From an uncultured Lactobacillus sp. (GTDB taxonomy: Bacteria > Bacillota > Bacilli > Lactobacillales > Lactobacillaceae), in assembly GCA_947641735.1 (NCBI GenBank), contig CANRQR010000011.1, forward strand, positions 1 through 38,084: a DNA stretch of 38,084 nt. Reading direction: 5' to 3'. Of the stretch, positions 7,688 through 17,266 are shown piece by piece. Each line of letters begins with the position of its first letter. Positions within the stretch are counted from its first letter, which is position 1. Made by a program: the position numbers and the translations under genes. The notes below the pieces were generated by a model. The model saw only the letters and a list, made by a program, of their open reading frames with translations. It did no database searches and was not told the DNA's origin.

Positions 7688-7728
7688 AAATAAGCTCTCC
7701 AGCTTACTTTAAGCTAGAGGGCTTATTT
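7688..7728. terminator. Bidirectional terminator between convergent genes
   Basis: A long stem (AAATAAGC and AGCTT arms paired with AAGCT and GCTTATTT, with small internal mismatches) lies between the MutS2-like stop and the ClC stop. T-rich tails exist on both strands. Confidence 0.8.
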
Positions 7729-7746
7729 GTGTTTATTCAGATATTT

Positions 7747-9300
7747 TTATCCATCAAGTTCTACGCCCTGCAGTTCTTTCATTGCATCATAAGCAGCTGA
7801 TCGTTTATTATGATCAACTCCTAGAATTAATAAATCTCCTGCTACAATTACGGTATCACCATGAGGAATTATTTCTCGACTTCCTCTTCTAATCGTTCTA
7901 ACAAGTACATTATCTGGCCATTTAATATTCTTGATTTCCTGATCTACTAACTTACTATTTTCATATACTGGAATATCTAATTCGTCTTCTTCACCTGATA
8001 TTGGGTGTAAACGTGTTTCTGGCATCATGGCAGCTGCTAAACTATCATAAATTGGCTTTCCACCAAGAATCTGATCGATTAAAAGTGCAATAAATGCCAC
8101 AACAGCTAGTGGCATTAAGTGAAGAAGAGACCCCACCATTTCAGTAATCAAAATTATTGCTGTAAATGGAGCGCGAATTATAGCGGCAAAATAGCCTGCC
8201 ATTGAAAAAATTATCAAGTTAATAACTAAGTGTGCAGGCATTAAGCCAAGTTGTACCATTAATGTACCATAGGTTGCTCCAATTAGAGCCCCCATAGTTA
8301 AAATTGGTAAAAATATACCACTAGGTAACCCGGAATCATAAGAAATAATGGAAAAGGCGATTCGCATTACATAGTAAAACGCTAAAATTCCAACTAGTGC
8401 CCATCCACTTTGAGTGAGCATTTTTTGTAAAGATAAAATTAAACGATTACCTGGTCCAGTAATTAATGGCCAATAATACATAATTGGAATTAAAAGTGCT
8501 AATGGAATTAAACCATGTAGCCAACGTGGTAACCAGGTAATTTTTAAATAGACTTTTTTTAATCCAAATAAACCTTTTTTATATAAATGGCCTAATAGTC
8601 CCAGGATAATTCCTAAAATCACCAAATGCCAGTACAAATAAATTGGAAATGAATGATCATATGGCATCCCTAAAGCATGGTGTAAGCCAAAAAAGTAGGA
8701 CACCATAAAATTAGCGGCAATTGCTCCTACCAAGGAATTCATCCAAACTCGCGGAGAAAAATTATGAAAAATTTCTTCTAAAACAAATAGTGCTCCGCTC
8801 AATGGTGCTCCAAATGCAGCTGACAAACCACTGGCAGCTCCCGTTGCAAGTAACACCCTTTGATTGTATTTACTTTGTTTTAGCTTCTCACCCACTCCTT
8901 GGCCAATGGATGAACCAAGTTGAAGGGATGGTCCCTCAGGTCCTAGAAACAAGCCTGTTCCAATTACTACGATTCCCCCGATGAGCTTTCTCCACAAAAT
9001 CTGCCACCATTTAAGTTGGAGCTTACCTTGAAGCTGTAATTTAACTTCCGGAATACCGGATCCTCCAACGTGTGGATACTGTTTAACAAAATATCCCGCT
9101 ATGATCCCTACTGCGGCTAACCCAAGAACAATTGCAACAAACCAAACTGGATTATTATGGGCCTCTTTAAAAAGATAGAGCCAAAAAGCAGACGTCTTTT
9201 CAATTCCAAATCTAAATAGTCCAACTACGGCACCTGCAATTAGCCCTACAATTAATGCCTGCAGCATCAATTTTAGATTATCTTTTTCTTCTTTCCTCAT
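7747..9300 (-). CDS. ClC-family chloride/proton antiporter with C-terminal TrkA-C domain
   Basis: Membrane protein of 517 residues that exchanges chloride (or a similar anion) for protons, plausibly in acid tolerance or ion balance. The three ClC anion-site motifs are present: GSGIP (80-84), G-P-EGP (120-124, gating Glu122) and GIFLP (328-332). The LEE at 174-176 matches the internal proton Glu of antiporters rather than channels. About 10-12 membrane helices fill residues 10-420. The last 70 residues form a soluble TrkA-C/RCK-C-like domain (VLVRTIRRGSREIIPHGDTV), typical of a ligand-sensing regulatory module. The ribosome-binding site is modest (TAGGTAAG). The gene stands alone between two terminators. 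Anion specificity is inferred from motifs; the fluoride-type ClC motif is not seen. Confidence 0.88.
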   Translation of the reverse strand: MRKEEKDNLKLMLQALIVGLIAGAVVGLFRFGIEKTSAFWLYLFKEAHNNPVWFVAIVLGLAAVGIIAGYFVKQYPHVGGSGIPEVKLQLQGKLQLKWWQILWRKLIGGIVVIGTGLFLGPEGPSLQLGSSIGQGVGEKLKQSKYNQRVLLATGAASGLSAAFGAPLSGALFVLEEIFHNFSPRVWMNSLVGAIAANFMVSYFFGLHHALGMPYDHSFPIYLYWHLVILGIILGLLGHLYKKGLFGLKKVYLKITWLPRWLHGLIPLALLIPIMYYWPLITGPGNRLILSLQKMLTQSGWALVGILAFYYVMRIAFSIISYDSGLPSGIFLPILTMGALIGATYGTLMVQLGLMPAHLVINLIIFSMAGYFAAIIRAPFTAIILITEMVGSLLHLMPLAVVAFIALLIDQILGGKPIYDSLAAAMMPETRLHPISGEEDELDIPVYENSKLVDQEIKNIKWPDNVLVRTIRRGSREIIPHGDTVIVAGDLLILGVDHNKRSAAYDAMKELQGVELDG

Positions 9301-9349
9301 TCTTACTTACCTACATCCCTATTTATTAGCTACTGCTTTATTTTAACGC

Positions 9350-9380
9350 AAAAAGTCACTACATCTGTAGTGACTTTTTT
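9350..9380. terminator. Bidirectional terminator downstream of gnd
   Basis: AAAAAGTCACTACA pairs with TGTAGTGACTTTTT, with T-runs on both strands. It lies 20 bases after the gnd stop and just upstream of the ClC gene. Confidence 0.85.
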
Positions 9381-9396
9381 AGTTTCATGTGAAACA
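9381..9396. promoter_or_regulatory. parS-like ParB-binding site (left)
   Basis: AGTTTCATGTGAAACA, whose complement is TGTTTCACATGAAACT. It matches 14 of 16 positions of the bacterial parS consensus TGTTTCACGTGAAACA. It is intergenic, squeezed between the gnd stop and its terminator, about 8.9 kb left of dnaA. A second, better copy is at 34311. Confidence 0.7.
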
Positions 9397-9399
9397 TTG

Positions 9400-10788
9400 T
9401 TATTTTTCTTCGTACCATTCAGTATGGAAAGTACCTGGACGATCATTTCTTTGGTAAGTGTGAGCACCAAAGTAATCACGTTGACCTTGAATAATGTTTT
9501 GAGGTAAGCGTGGATTAAAAATAGATTCCAAGTAATTCAAAGCTGCACTAAGAGTTGGAGTTGGTACGCCAGCATCAGCCGCAATTTTAACCACATCTCT
9601 AAGAGCGCCAATATTTTCTTTCTTTACCTTATCAAAAAATGGAGCCTTGAATAAGTTAGGCAAGTCTTTATCAGCATTATACGCAAACTTAATATCATGA
9701 AGCATTTGTGAGCGGATGATACATCCAGCTTCCCAGTTTTGGGCAATAGTTGAATAGTGCAAGCGCCAGTTATAAGCTTTTGCAGCCATCGTTAATTGCT
9801 CAAATCCTTGACCATATGAAACAGCCATAGCTAAGTATAAGGCTTTTGCAAGTTGATCAACTAAGTCCTTTGGAGCTTTCTCTGGGTCAATCTTTGGTTC
9901 AGGATCATTTCTCAAAGTTGCTTTTGACATAAAACGAGCAAGAACGGCTTCTGCAATTACAGTAATTGGAGCACCTAAACGAATTGCATCTTCAAGCATC
10001 CAGTTACCAGTTCCCTTATAAGAAGCTTCATTTAAGATATGATCAATAATATGATCATCAGTTAAGTTATCCTTTTGTTTTAAGACCTTAGAAGTGATTT
10101 CAATTAAATAAGCTTGTAAACCACCCTTATCCCAATTCTTAAAGATTTCACTCATTTCATCGTTTGAATAATGACCAACGGTGCGGAGAACATCGTATAC
10201 TTCAGAAATAATCTGCATAATACCATATTCAATACCATTGTGAACCATCTTCACATAGTGACCACTACCTGCTGGTCCAATGTATCCGACACATGGTTGA
10301 CCAGTTGGAGTCTTGGCAGCCATAGCTTCAAGGATTGGCGATACTTCTTCATAAGCTTTTTCATCACCACCTGGCATTAAGGCAGGACCGTTCAAAGCTC
10401 CTTCTTCACCGCCAGAAACACCCATACCAATGAAGTGAATACCATGCTTTTCCATTTCCTTATAGCGACGATTAGTATCATGAAAATTAGAATTACCACC
10501 GTCAATTAAAATATCGCCCTTATCTAAAAGAGGCAATAGTTTTTGTAAAGTTTCATCAACTGGTTTACCAGCCATGATTTGAATCAAGATTTTTCGTGGC
10601 TTTTCTAGTGAATTAACAAATTCTTCCCAAGTATAAGTTGGCTTTAAATCTTTATCTTCGTATTTCGCTAAAGCATCGACCTCTGGTTTATCAATCGAAA
10701 ATCCAGAGACAGAGTATCCATGGTTTTTAACGTTTAAGGCAAGGTTTTTACCCATAACGGACAAGCCAATAACCCCAAATTGTTGCAT
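9400..10788 (-). CDS. gnd: 6-phosphogluconate dehydrogenase (decarboxylating)
   Basis: Oxidative pentose phosphate enzyme: 6-phosphogluconate to ribulose 5-phosphate, CO2 and reduced cofactor; cytosolic. The 462 residues show the N-terminal Rossmann loop GLSVMG (8-13), IDGGNSNF, GMGVSGGEEGA, the catalytic Lys in HYVKMVHNGIEYG and the C-terminal substrate segment QRDYFGAHTYQR with FHTEW. Start: the frame opens 11 codons earlier, but GGAGG lies 7 bases before the ATG at 10788. Oddity: after the second Rossmann strand, where NADP-dependent relatives have Asn-Arg-Thr to hold the 2'-phosphate, this protein reads FSID (30-33). The Arg is gone and an Asp is present, which in Rossmann enzymes favours NAD. 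It lies downstream of the pyruvate oxidase terminator and is probably transcribed alone. Confidence 0.93.
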   Translation of the reverse strand: MQQFGVIGLSVMGKNLALNVKNHGYSVSGFSIDKPEVDALAKYEDKDLKPTYTWEEFVNSLEKPRKILIQIMAGKPVDETLQKLLPLLDKGDILIDGGNSNFHDTNRRYKEMEKHGIHFIGMGVSGGEEGALNGPALMPGGDEKAYEEVSPILEAMAAKTPTGQPCVGYIGPAGSGHYVKMVHNGIEYGIMQIISEVYDVLRTVGHYSNDEMSEIFKNWDKGGLQAYLIEITSKVLKQKDNLTDDHIIDHILNEASYKGTGNWMLEDAIRLGAPITVIAEAVLARFMSKATLRNDPEPKIDPEKAPKDLVDQLAKALYLAMAVSYGQGFEQLTMAAKAYNWRLHYSTIAQNWEAGCIIRSQMLHDIKFAYNADKDLPNLFKAPFFDKVKKENIGALRDVVKIAADAGVPTPTLSAALNYLESIFNPRLPQNIIQGQRDYFGAHTYQRNDRPGTFHTEWYEEK

Positions 10789-10879
10789 ATTTTTGCCTCC
10801 ACATAATTTAATAAAATTCATTCATCTACTAGTATACTTTTTTATTACAAATTTCGCACAACTTTGCTTACTTTTTATC

Positions 10880-10913
10880 AAAAAAATAAAGAGTTCAATT
10901 ATGTGAACTCTTT
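10880..10913 (-). terminator. Terminator of the pyruvate oxidase gene
   Basis: AAAGAGTTCA/TGAACTCTTT stem with a 6-base loop, followed on the minus strand by TATTTTTTT. It is 22 bases past the stop. Confidence 0.85.
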
Positions 10914-10934
10914 ACTTAATTATTTCCTAGGAAA

Positions 10935-12743
10935 TTAATGACGAGATGCACCTGATGAAGCGTCTTCCTTAGCTTCTACTGCTTCTGGCTCAGTATGTTC
11001 AGAAGCACCTGATGCAGCATCAGCTTCAACACCATATTTACCAGCAAAGTAACTAAATGGCTTTAAAGCTTGAGCATCATATTTTTCAACAAATGCTGGA
11101 TCATCTAAAGTATTTAATTCAGTTGAATATGGCATTTCATGAGTAATCTTACAGTCAATTAAAACTGGACCTTCCATTTGTTGAGCAGCGTTTACTGCAT
11201 CTTCAAATTCTCTCTTGGTACGAACAGTAAAGCCTTTTACATTCATACCTTCAGCAGACATAGCCCAATCATTATCTGGCAAAATAACCCCTGACAATGG
11301 TTGATGCGATTCATCAACTTGTTCAGCTTCAATGTAACCTAAAGTTTCATTTGTAAAGACTACATTGATAACATGCATGTTGTAGCGTGCTTGAGTTAAA
11401 AGCTCTTGGTTCATCATTGCAAAACCGCCATCACCAGCTAAGTTCCATACTTCATGGTTTGGATAAATAGTTGCTGCTGCTAAAGAAGCAGGAGCCCCAT
11501 ATCCCATAGTTGCGTATAAACCAGAAGTAGTCCACTTTTGATCATGATGCAAATGCATTAAGCGGTCAAAGTTAATATTTACGTTACCAACATCAACTGC
11601 AAATACTGCATCTGAAGCTGCCTTTTTATTAATTACATCAAAGATTGGCTCAACTCTCATCGGCATTTCATCTGAATTGTTAAAGCTTTCAATCCAAGCA
11701 TCCCAGTTTTCACGATCAGCAAGCGCTGCCTTATACAATGGAGACTCCGAACGATTTTCGCCCGCTTCAATTAAAGCATGCAAAGTCTTCTTAGAATCTG
11801 CTAACATTGGAACAGTTACAGCATGACGTTTGCCTAATCTTTCAGAATTAATATCAATTTGAATTACTTTTGCCTTAGGATTGAAGAAGAAGATAGAGAA
11901 TGGTGAATTGTTACCAACCCAAACTACTAAATCGGCATGAGTTTGAATGTCATTACTTGGCTTAGCACCCACACGACCAATTGAACCCATATATGCTGGG
12001 AACTCATCCTCAACAATTCCTTTTCCTAAAACTGATGAGACTAATGGCATCTTAAATTTATCAGAAAATTCCTTTAACTCTGCACTAGCATCTTGGGCAC
12101 CATGACCAAAGTAAATAATTGGATTTTTAGCTTCTTTAATTAATTCAAGTGCTTTATCAATTTGTTCCTTGCGTGGTGCTGGAAAATTAGGAACAATCTT
12201 GTGTGCTGCAGCATTATTACGGAAGTTATCTTCAATCTTATCCCAACCAAAATCTTTCGGTAAGATTAAAACAGCTGGACCCTTCTTTTGATAAGCTTGA
12301 CGAATTGCTTCATCCATTAAAACTGGAATAGCTTCCGCTGTCTTTGCTTGGTGATTCCAAACAGCGACTGGATCAAACCATGGCTTTTCATCAAAAGCTT
12401 GGAAGAAATCAATATCTTGACGACTTGTTGGAACATTAGCAACAATTGCAACCATTGGTGTCTTGTCATATTTTGCATCATAAAGTCCATTCATTAAGTG
12501 AACGGCACCAGGACCTGCAGAACCAAAACAAACTCCTACTTTTCCACTAATTTTGTATTCAGCAGAAGCTGCTAAGGCACCAGCTTCTTCATGTCTTACT
12601 TCAATAAACTTTATCTTATCTCGCCAATTATGAATTGCATTCATTGTTGAGTCAAATGAGCCGCCTGGAAAACCGTATATATGGTCAATACCCCAGTCAT
12701 ATAAGACTTGGAACATTGCATCTGAGCCACTAATCTTTGTCAT
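10935..12743 (-). CDS. spxB: Pyruvate oxidase (H2O2-forming)
   Basis: Thiamine-diphosphate and FAD enzyme that converts pyruvate, phosphate and O2 to acetyl phosphate, CO2 and H2O2, giving extra ATP and peroxide under aeration. The 602 residues have the usual three domains: a PYR domain with the catalytic Glu in RHEEAGALAA (50-59), a central FAD-binding domain, and a PP domain with GDGGFAMMNQELLTQ binding the cofactor. The C-terminus carries a low-complexity Ala/Glu/Ser tail (571-602) with two near copies of a nonapeptide, DAASGASEH and DASSGASRH. AGGAG lies an unusually long 13 bases from the ATG. A closer ATG is out of frame and was not used. A cre-like site overlaps the -35, suggesting CcpA repression on glucose, as known for several lactic acid bacteria. 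Confidence 0.92.
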   Translation of the reverse strand: MTKISGSDAMFQVLYDWGIDHIYGFPGGSFDSTMNAIHNWRDKIKFIEVRHEEAGALAASAEYKISGKVGVCFGSAGPGAVHLMNGLYDAKYDKTPMVAIVANVPTSRQDIDFFQAFDEKPWFDPVAVWNHQAKTAEAIPVLMDEAIRQAYQKKGPAVLILPKDFGWDKIEDNFRNNAAAHKIVPNFPAPRKEQIDKALELIKEAKNPIIYFGHGAQDASAELKEFSDKFKMPLVSSVLGKGIVEDEFPAYMGSIGRVGAKPSNDIQTHADLVVWVGNNSPFSIFFFNPKAKVIQIDINSERLGKRHAVTVPMLADSKKTLHALIEAGENRSESPLYKAALADRENWDAWIESFNNSDEMPMRVEPIFDVINKKAASDAVFAVDVGNVNINFDRLMHLHHDQKWTTSGLYATMGYGAPASLAAATIYPNHEVWNLAGDGGFAMMNQELLTQARYNMHVINVVFTNETLGYIEAEQVDESHQPLSGVILPDNDWAMSAEGMNVKGFTVRTKREFEDAVNAAQQMEGPVLIDCKITHEMPYSTELNTLDDPAFVEKYDAQALKPFSYFAGKYGVEADAASGASEHTEPEAVEAKEDASSGASRH

Positions 12744-12783
12744 AGTCTATAAGCATCTCCTTAATGTTTTTTCTTACACCTTG

Positions 12784-12812
12784 ATTAAAGCACATTTGTA
12801 ACACAATTGAAA
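12784..12812 (-). promoter_or_regulatory. Promoter of the pyruvate oxidase gene
   Basis: Minus-strand TTTCAA (12807-12812), a 17-base spacer and TTTAAT (12784-12789), preceded by TGC as an extended -10. It lies about 40 bases upstream of the start codon. Confidence 0.55.
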
Positions 12813-12821
12813 GCGGTTGCT
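12808..12821. promoter_or_regulatory. cre site (CcpA) over the pyruvate oxidase promoter
   Basis: TGAAAGCGGTTGCT matches the low-GC cre consensus TGWAARCGYTWNCW at all but one position (G for Y). It overlaps the -35 hexamer, so bound CcpA would block transcription. Confidence 0.65.
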
Positions 12822-12943
12822 GTGACTGCTAGTCCTGTATTTACTCATTATCAAAAATAATTAATTCACAAACTATTTACTCTTCTTTCACAACTTATCA
12901 TTAGGTAGCAACTTTAAACTGTGATTAAGTGATCATACTCAAC

Positions 12944-12979
12944 AAAAAAAGCAAAAAAATTTTTTATTTTTTTTGCTTT
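12944..12979 (-). terminator. Terminator of mnmG
   Basis: Minus-strand AAAGCAAAAAA pairs with TTTTTTGCTTT, followed by more T. It starts about 10 bases after the mnmG stop. The stem is almost all A-T but long. Confidence 0.75.
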
Positions 12980-12987
12980 AAAACTAA

Positions 12988-14886
12988 TTATTTATTTTTC
13001 ACTTTTGCAATTCGGCCTTGTTGAATATATGCCGTTAATATTGCCAAATCAGCTGGATTTACACCAGAAATTCTTTCAGCTTGAGCAATTGACTCAGGAC
13101 GAATCTTTTCAAATTTTTGACGTGCCTCAGTTGCCAAACTTGGAATTGCGTTGTAGTCAATATCTACTGGAATTTTCTTTGATTCAAGTCGATGCAAACG
13201 ATCAACCAAGGTCTTTTCCTTCTTGATATAACCTTCATATTTCAATGCAATTTCAACTTGTTCTTTCACATAGCGATCAGTAGCTAAAGTTTCACCACTT
13301 AATTTTTCAACTGCGTCAAAAGTTACACGTGGTCGCTTCAAAAAGTCTGCGCCGCTAACTCCTGTATTCAAACGATCTTGCTTAACACTAGCTAAATATT
13401 CTTGAACCTCATCAGTAGGGTGAATGGTAACTTTCTTAATAGCTTCCATTGCCTGGGAAATAGCTTGCTTTTTATCTTGGAATTCCTTATAACGATCTTC
13501 TGAAATCAAGCCTAATTCATGACCTTTTTCAGTCAAACGCAAATCTGCATTATCGTGACGAAGAAGAAGACGATATTCTGCCCGGCTAGTTAGCAAACGA
13601 TATGGTTCATTTGTTCCTTTAGTTACTAAGTCATCAATTAAGACCCCAATATATGCTTCATCACGTTGTAAAGTAAATCCAGGCTTATTTTGAGCACTTA
13701 AGGCTGCATTGATACCAGCAATTAATCCTTGACCGGCTGCTTCTTCATAACCCGATGTTCCGTTCATTTGACCAGCAGTGAAGAGGTGCTTAATATTTTT
13801 TGTCTCTAATGTATGCTTTAATTGCCAAGGTTCAATTACGTCATATTCAATTGCATATCCTGGGCGCATTAATTCTGCTTTTTCTAGACCAGCAACACTA
13901 TGAAGCATCTTCAATTGTACTTCTTCAGGCATTGAAGTAGAAAAGTCACCTACGTATATTTCCTTAGTATGGCGTCCTTCTGGTTCCAAGAAAATTTGGT
14001 GACGATCTTTATCTGCAAAACGAACTACCTTATCTTCAATTGAAGGACAGTAACGTGGGCCTACACCCTTGATAACCCCAGAAAACATTGGAGCACGATC
14101 AAGATTTGCACGAATAATATCATGCGTTACGGTATTAGTGTAAGTCATATAACAAGACATTTGATCTTCTAGGTAATCACTATCTTTGCTAGTGTAAGAA
14201 AAATGTCTTGGTTCTTTGTCTCCAGGCTCTTCTTGAGTTTTTGAATAATCAATAGTATTTCCATCCACTCGAGGAGGAGTACCAGTCTTAAAACGACGTA
14301 ATTTAAAGCCTAACTTTTCAAGATTTTCAGGTAATTTAACAGATGGAAGTGAGTTATTAGGACCTGAAGAATAAGCCAATTCTCCAATAATAATTTTTCC
14401 TCTAGCAGCTGTTCCTGTGGTCAAGACAACGCTTTTAGCATAGTACTTTGCACCAGTATTAGTAATCAACCCTTTACATACTCCATCTTCAACGATCAAC
14501 TCATCTGCAACAGCTTGACGTAAAGTTAAATTAGGCTCGTTTTCAATTGTATCTTTCATACGCTCATGATATTGCCATTTATCGGCTTGTGCCCTCAACG
14601 CTCTAACAGCCGGACCCTTACCTGTATTGAGCATTCTCATTTGAATATAAGTGGCATCAATATTTTTACCCATTTCTCCGCCAAGAGCATCGATTTCACG
14701 CACAACAGTGCCTTTTGCTGGTCCACCAACTGATGGATTACATGGCATGAAAGCTACCATGTCTAAATTGATCGTTAAAAGAAGCGTCTTTTCTCCCATT
14801 CGTGCTGATGCTAAGGCTGCTTCTACTCCCGCATGGCCTGCTCCAACAACAATTACATCATATTCATTTGATTCGTAAGTCTTCAT
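12988..14886 (-). CDS. mnmG: tRNA uridine 5-carboxymethylaminomethyl modification enzyme MnmG (GidA)
   Basis: FAD-dependent partner of MnmE in forming the cmnm5 group on wobble U34 of tRNAs reading NNA/NNG codons. The N-terminal FAD fold shows [17 protein letters not shown]. It also has CNPSVGG with the catalytic Cys, the [19 protein letters not shown] segment, GTPPRVD, and [17 protein letters not shown] near the second FAD contact. The C-terminal helical domain (residues 550-630) binds MnmE and tRNA. Start: six codons precede in frame, but AGTAGG is 6 bases from the ATG at 14886, giving 632 residues, the family norm. An ATG two codons earlier abuts the AGG and is less likely. The start is 7 bases past the mnmE stop, so the two genes are co-transcribed, fitting the 1:1 complex. 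Confidence 0.96.
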   Translation of the reverse strand: MKTYESNEYDVIVVGAGHAGVEAALASARMGEKTLLLTINLDMVAFMPCNPSVGGPAKGTVVREIDALGGEMGKNIDATYIQMRMLNTGKGPAVRALRAQADKWQYHERMKDTIENEPNLTLRQAVADELIVEDGVCKGLITNTGAKYYAKSVVLTTGTAARGKIIIGELAYSSGPNNSLPSVKLPENLEKLGFKLRRFKTGTPPRVDGNTIDYSKTQEEPGDKEPRHFSYTSKDSDYLEDQMSCYMTYTNTVTHDIIRANLDRAPMFSGVIKGVGPRYCPSIEDKVVRFADKDRHQIFLEPEGRHTKEIYVGDFSTSMPEEVQLKMLHSVAGLEKAELMRPGYAIEYDVIEPWQLKHTLETKNIKHLFTAGQMNGTSGYEEAAGQGLIAGINAALSAQNKPGFTLQRDEAYIGVLIDDLVTKGTNEPYRLLTSRAEYRLLLRHDNADLRLTEKGHELGLISEDRYKEFQDKKQAISQAMEAIKKVTIHPTDEVQEYLASVKQDRLNTGVSGADFLKRPRVTFDAVEKLSGETLATDRYVKEQVEIALKYEGYIKKEKTLVDRLHRLESKKIPVDIDYNAIPSLATEARQKFEKIRPESIAQAERISGVNPADLAILTAYIQQGRIAKVKNK

Positions 14887-14893
14887 TTTCATC

Positions 14894-16279
14894 CTACTTT
14901 CCAAGACAGAATTGACTAAATAATTGGGTAATTAATTCATCAGGTGCACTTTCACCAGTAATTTCACCCAAAGTATCCCAAGCATTTTTGAGATCAATTT
15001 GAACCAAATCTAAAGGCATTGCATCATCAATTCCATTGACAACGTCTTCTAAAGATTGCTTTGCTTTGGCTAATAAACCAGCTTGTCTTTGATTTGTTAC
15101 CAAGATTTGATTTTGTGAATTTTCTATTCCGCTAAAGAATAATTGCTCAATTGCATTCTCAAGCGCATCCATATTTTCTTGCTTTAAGATTGAAGTTACA
15201 ATAATTGGATTATCAGTAATTTCTCTTATCATTTCCTGGGAAATTTTTGTACCTAGATCTTGTTTGTTTAAAATGATAATTCGTTTTTTATTAGCAGTTA
15301 AATTTAATAAATTTTTATCTTCGTCTGTTAAATCTTGACTTGCATCCAGAAGTAAAAGCACCAAATCAGCTTCAGCGATAGCTTTCTTTGAACGTTCAAC
15401 TCCAATTTTTTCGACCTTGTCTTCTGTATGGTGAATCCCAGCAGTATCAATCAGCTTCAGCGGTACGCCTTTAACAGAAACATATTCTTCAAGTGTATCT
15501 CTTGTTGTTCCCGCAATATCAGTAACAATTGCCTTATCGTCCTGCGTTAAATAATTTAAAAGAGAGGATTTACCAACATTTGGTCTTCCCACGATAGCCG
15601 TTGCTAGACCATTACGGATAATTTTCCCTTCCTGAGCTGTTTTTAGCAATTGATCAATTTGCTTTGAAACTTCTTCGGCCTTCTTCTTCATTTCTTGAGA
15701 AGTTAAATCGTCCATATCATATTCTGGATAATCAATATTCACTTCTTCATGAGCCATTGTATCTAAAAGTTCTTGACGCATTGTTCTGATTTTATCTAAC
15801 AATCCACCAGCTAATTGTGTCATAGCAACTTGACGAGACTTATCCGTCTTAGCCCGAACAATATCCATTACAGATTCAGCTTGCGTTAAGTCAATACGAC
15901 CATTCATAAAGGCGCGCTTAGTAAATTCACCCGGATCAGCCATTCGAGCACCGTTTGCCAAAAGTAGCTGCAAAATATCATTAGTTACAATCATTCCACC
16001 ATGACAATTGATTTCAACCATATCTTCTCGAGTGAAAGTTTTTGGTGCGCGTAACACACTAACCATTGTCTCGTCTACAACATCCTTAGTTTTAGGATCA
16101 ACGATATGTCCATAATGAATTGTATGTGAGGGAACCTTAGTTAAATCTGCTCCTTTAAAAAGTTTATTAGCAATCGCGACCGCATCTTCACCAGATAGAC
16201 GAACAATCGATATACCTCCTTCGCCAATAGGAGTAGAAATTGCAGCGATTGTATCAAATTGTGTTAATACTTGTGCCAT
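14894..16279 (-). CDS. mnmE: tRNA modification GTPase MnmE (TrmE)
   Basis: Potassium-activated GTPase that works with MnmG on tRNA wobble uridine. The N-terminal tetrahydrofolate-binding domain begins [18 protein letters not shown] central helical domain carries the inserted G domain with GRPNVGKSS (P-loop), DIAGTTRD (switch I), DTAGIH (G3) and NKQD (G4). The protein ends CLGK, the C-terminal Cys motif needed for modification. Start: the frame extends 26 codons upstream with a hydrophobic, implausible extension. AGGTG is 5 bases before the ATG at 16279, where family similarity begins, giving 461 residues. Many Firmicutes have jag/khpB between yidC and mnmE; here a terminator hairpin lies there instead and no jag is present. 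Confidence 0.96.
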   Translation of the reverse strand: MAQVLTQFDTIAAISTPIGEGGISIVRLSGEDAVAIANKLFKGADLTKVPSHTIHYGHIVDPKTKDVVDETMVSVLRAPKTFTREDMVEINCHGGMIVTNDILQLLLANGARMADPGEFTKRAFMNGRIDLTQAESVMDIVRAKTDKSRQVAMTQLAGGLLDKIRTMRQELLDTMAHEEVNIDYPEYDMDDLTSQEMKKKAEEVSKQIDQLLKTAQEGKIIRNGLATAIVGRPNVGKSSLLNYLTQDDKAIVTDIAGTTRDTLEEYVSVKGVPLKLIDTAGIHHTEDKVEKIGVERSKKAIAEADLVLLLLDASQDLTDEDKNLLNLTANKKRIIILNKQDLGTKISQEMIREITDNPIIVTSILKQENMDALENAIEQLFFSGIENSQNQILVTNQRQAGLLAKAKQSLEDVVNGIDDAMPLDLVQIDLKNAWDTLGEITGESAPDELITQLFSQFCLGK

Positions 16280-16307
16280 TTTTTCACCTACATAAAATAA
16301 TCTCAAT

Positions 16308-16360
16308 AAAAAAAGTGCCCACTCCACCACTACAAAAAATAATGATGGATAAAGCACTTT
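16308..16360 (-). terminator. Hairpin terminator between yidC and mnmE
   Basis: Minus-strand AAAGTGC/GCACTTT stem around a 35-base loop that itself folds (CCATCA with TGGTGG), followed by TTTTTTT. It lies 30 bases downstream of the yidC stop and is probably a partial terminator, since mnmE follows on the same strand. Confidence 0.6.
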
Positions 16361-16389
16361 GACTACTTTATCTTCAAATTAAAGATAAT

Positions 16390-17265
16390 TTATTTTTGTT
16401 GTTTATGTCCTAAACGTTTGTATGCGCGACGAACTTTGCGCTGACGTTCACGTTCTTCCTTCTTTTGTTCCTCAAGTTCACGTTGATACTTGAATGGATT
16501 TTGCAAAATAAAGGTTTGAACTACTTGGAATAAGTTGGAAATCACCCAGTAAAGTGAAATCGCAGATTGGATACCAATTGCTGAAACCCCAATAATAAGA
16601 GGCATCAAGTATGTCATTCCCTTAGTCATTCCATTTTGTGAGGATTGGGGCGTTGACATCTGACTGATGTACGTACTCATAAAAGTGAATACAGCCGCCA
16701 AGATAGGCATGATGTAATATGGATCGGGACGTCCCAAATCCATCCACAAAAACCGACCATTTTGCAACTGTGGAGTCCGCCAAATTGCTTGATACAAAGC
16801 ATACATAACTGGTAGTTGAATTAACATTGGTAAACATCCAGTATATGGATTAATACCAGCTTCTTTATACAACTTGCTAGTTTCTTCTTGTAACTTTTGA
16901 CGTGACTCAACATCCTTACCTGGATACTTTTTACGCAATGCATCCATCTGTGGTTGCACTTTTTGCTGCTTAGCCATGCTTCTAATAGAAATGGCATTCA
17001 ATGGTAATAAAATTATTCTTACTATAATAGTAAAGATAATGATTGCCCAACCATAGGAATCATGAACTAAACTTGCAATCCAAAGAATAAATTGGGAAAT
17101 ATAGTAAACAATATACCGATCCCACCAATTGCCACTAGTATGAGAAATAGGAGCAACACTTGTTCCATTAGTTGATGCACAACCTGTAACTACTAACGTT
17201 AAGGCAAGCATTCCTAAAGCTAATAGAATCAGTTTCCAATTTTTCTTAGACAAATGATTTCTCAC
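16390..17265 (-). CDS. yidC: Membrane protein insertase YidC (lipoprotein form)
   Basis: Inserts membrane proteins alone or with SecYEG. The N-terminal signal segment (KLILLALGMLALTLVV) ends in lipobox VTGC (Cys29), as in Gram-positive YidC/SpoIIIJ. Five further membrane helices follow. The first has the conserved Arg of the substrate groove (FTIIVRIILLPLN). The cytosolic hairpin MAKQQKVQPQMDALRKKYPG comes next, and later helices hold NPYTGCLPMLIQLPV and SAISLYWVISN. The C-terminal tail is short and strongly basic. Start: a TTG at 17280 overlaps rnpA, but GAGG precedes a GTG at 17265 by 9 bases, just after the rnpA stop, giving 291 residues. It is co-transcribed with rnpA. Lactobacilli usually have a second YidC elsewhere. 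Confidence 0.94.
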   Translation of the reverse strand: MRNHLSKKNWKLILLALGMLALTLVVTGCASTNGTSVAPISHTSGNWWDRYIVYYISQFILWIASLVHDSYGWAIIIFTIIVRIILLPLNAISIRSMAKQQKVQPQMDALRKKYPGKDVESRQKLQEETSKLYKEAGINPYTGCLPMLIQLPVMYALYQAIWRTPQLQNGRFLWMDLGRPDPYYIMPILAAVFTFMSTYISQMSTPQSSQNGMTKGMTYLMPLIIGVSAIGIQSAISLYWVISNLFQVVQTFILQNPFKYQRELEEQKKEERERQRKVRRAYKRLGHKQQK

Positions 17266-17266
17266 T

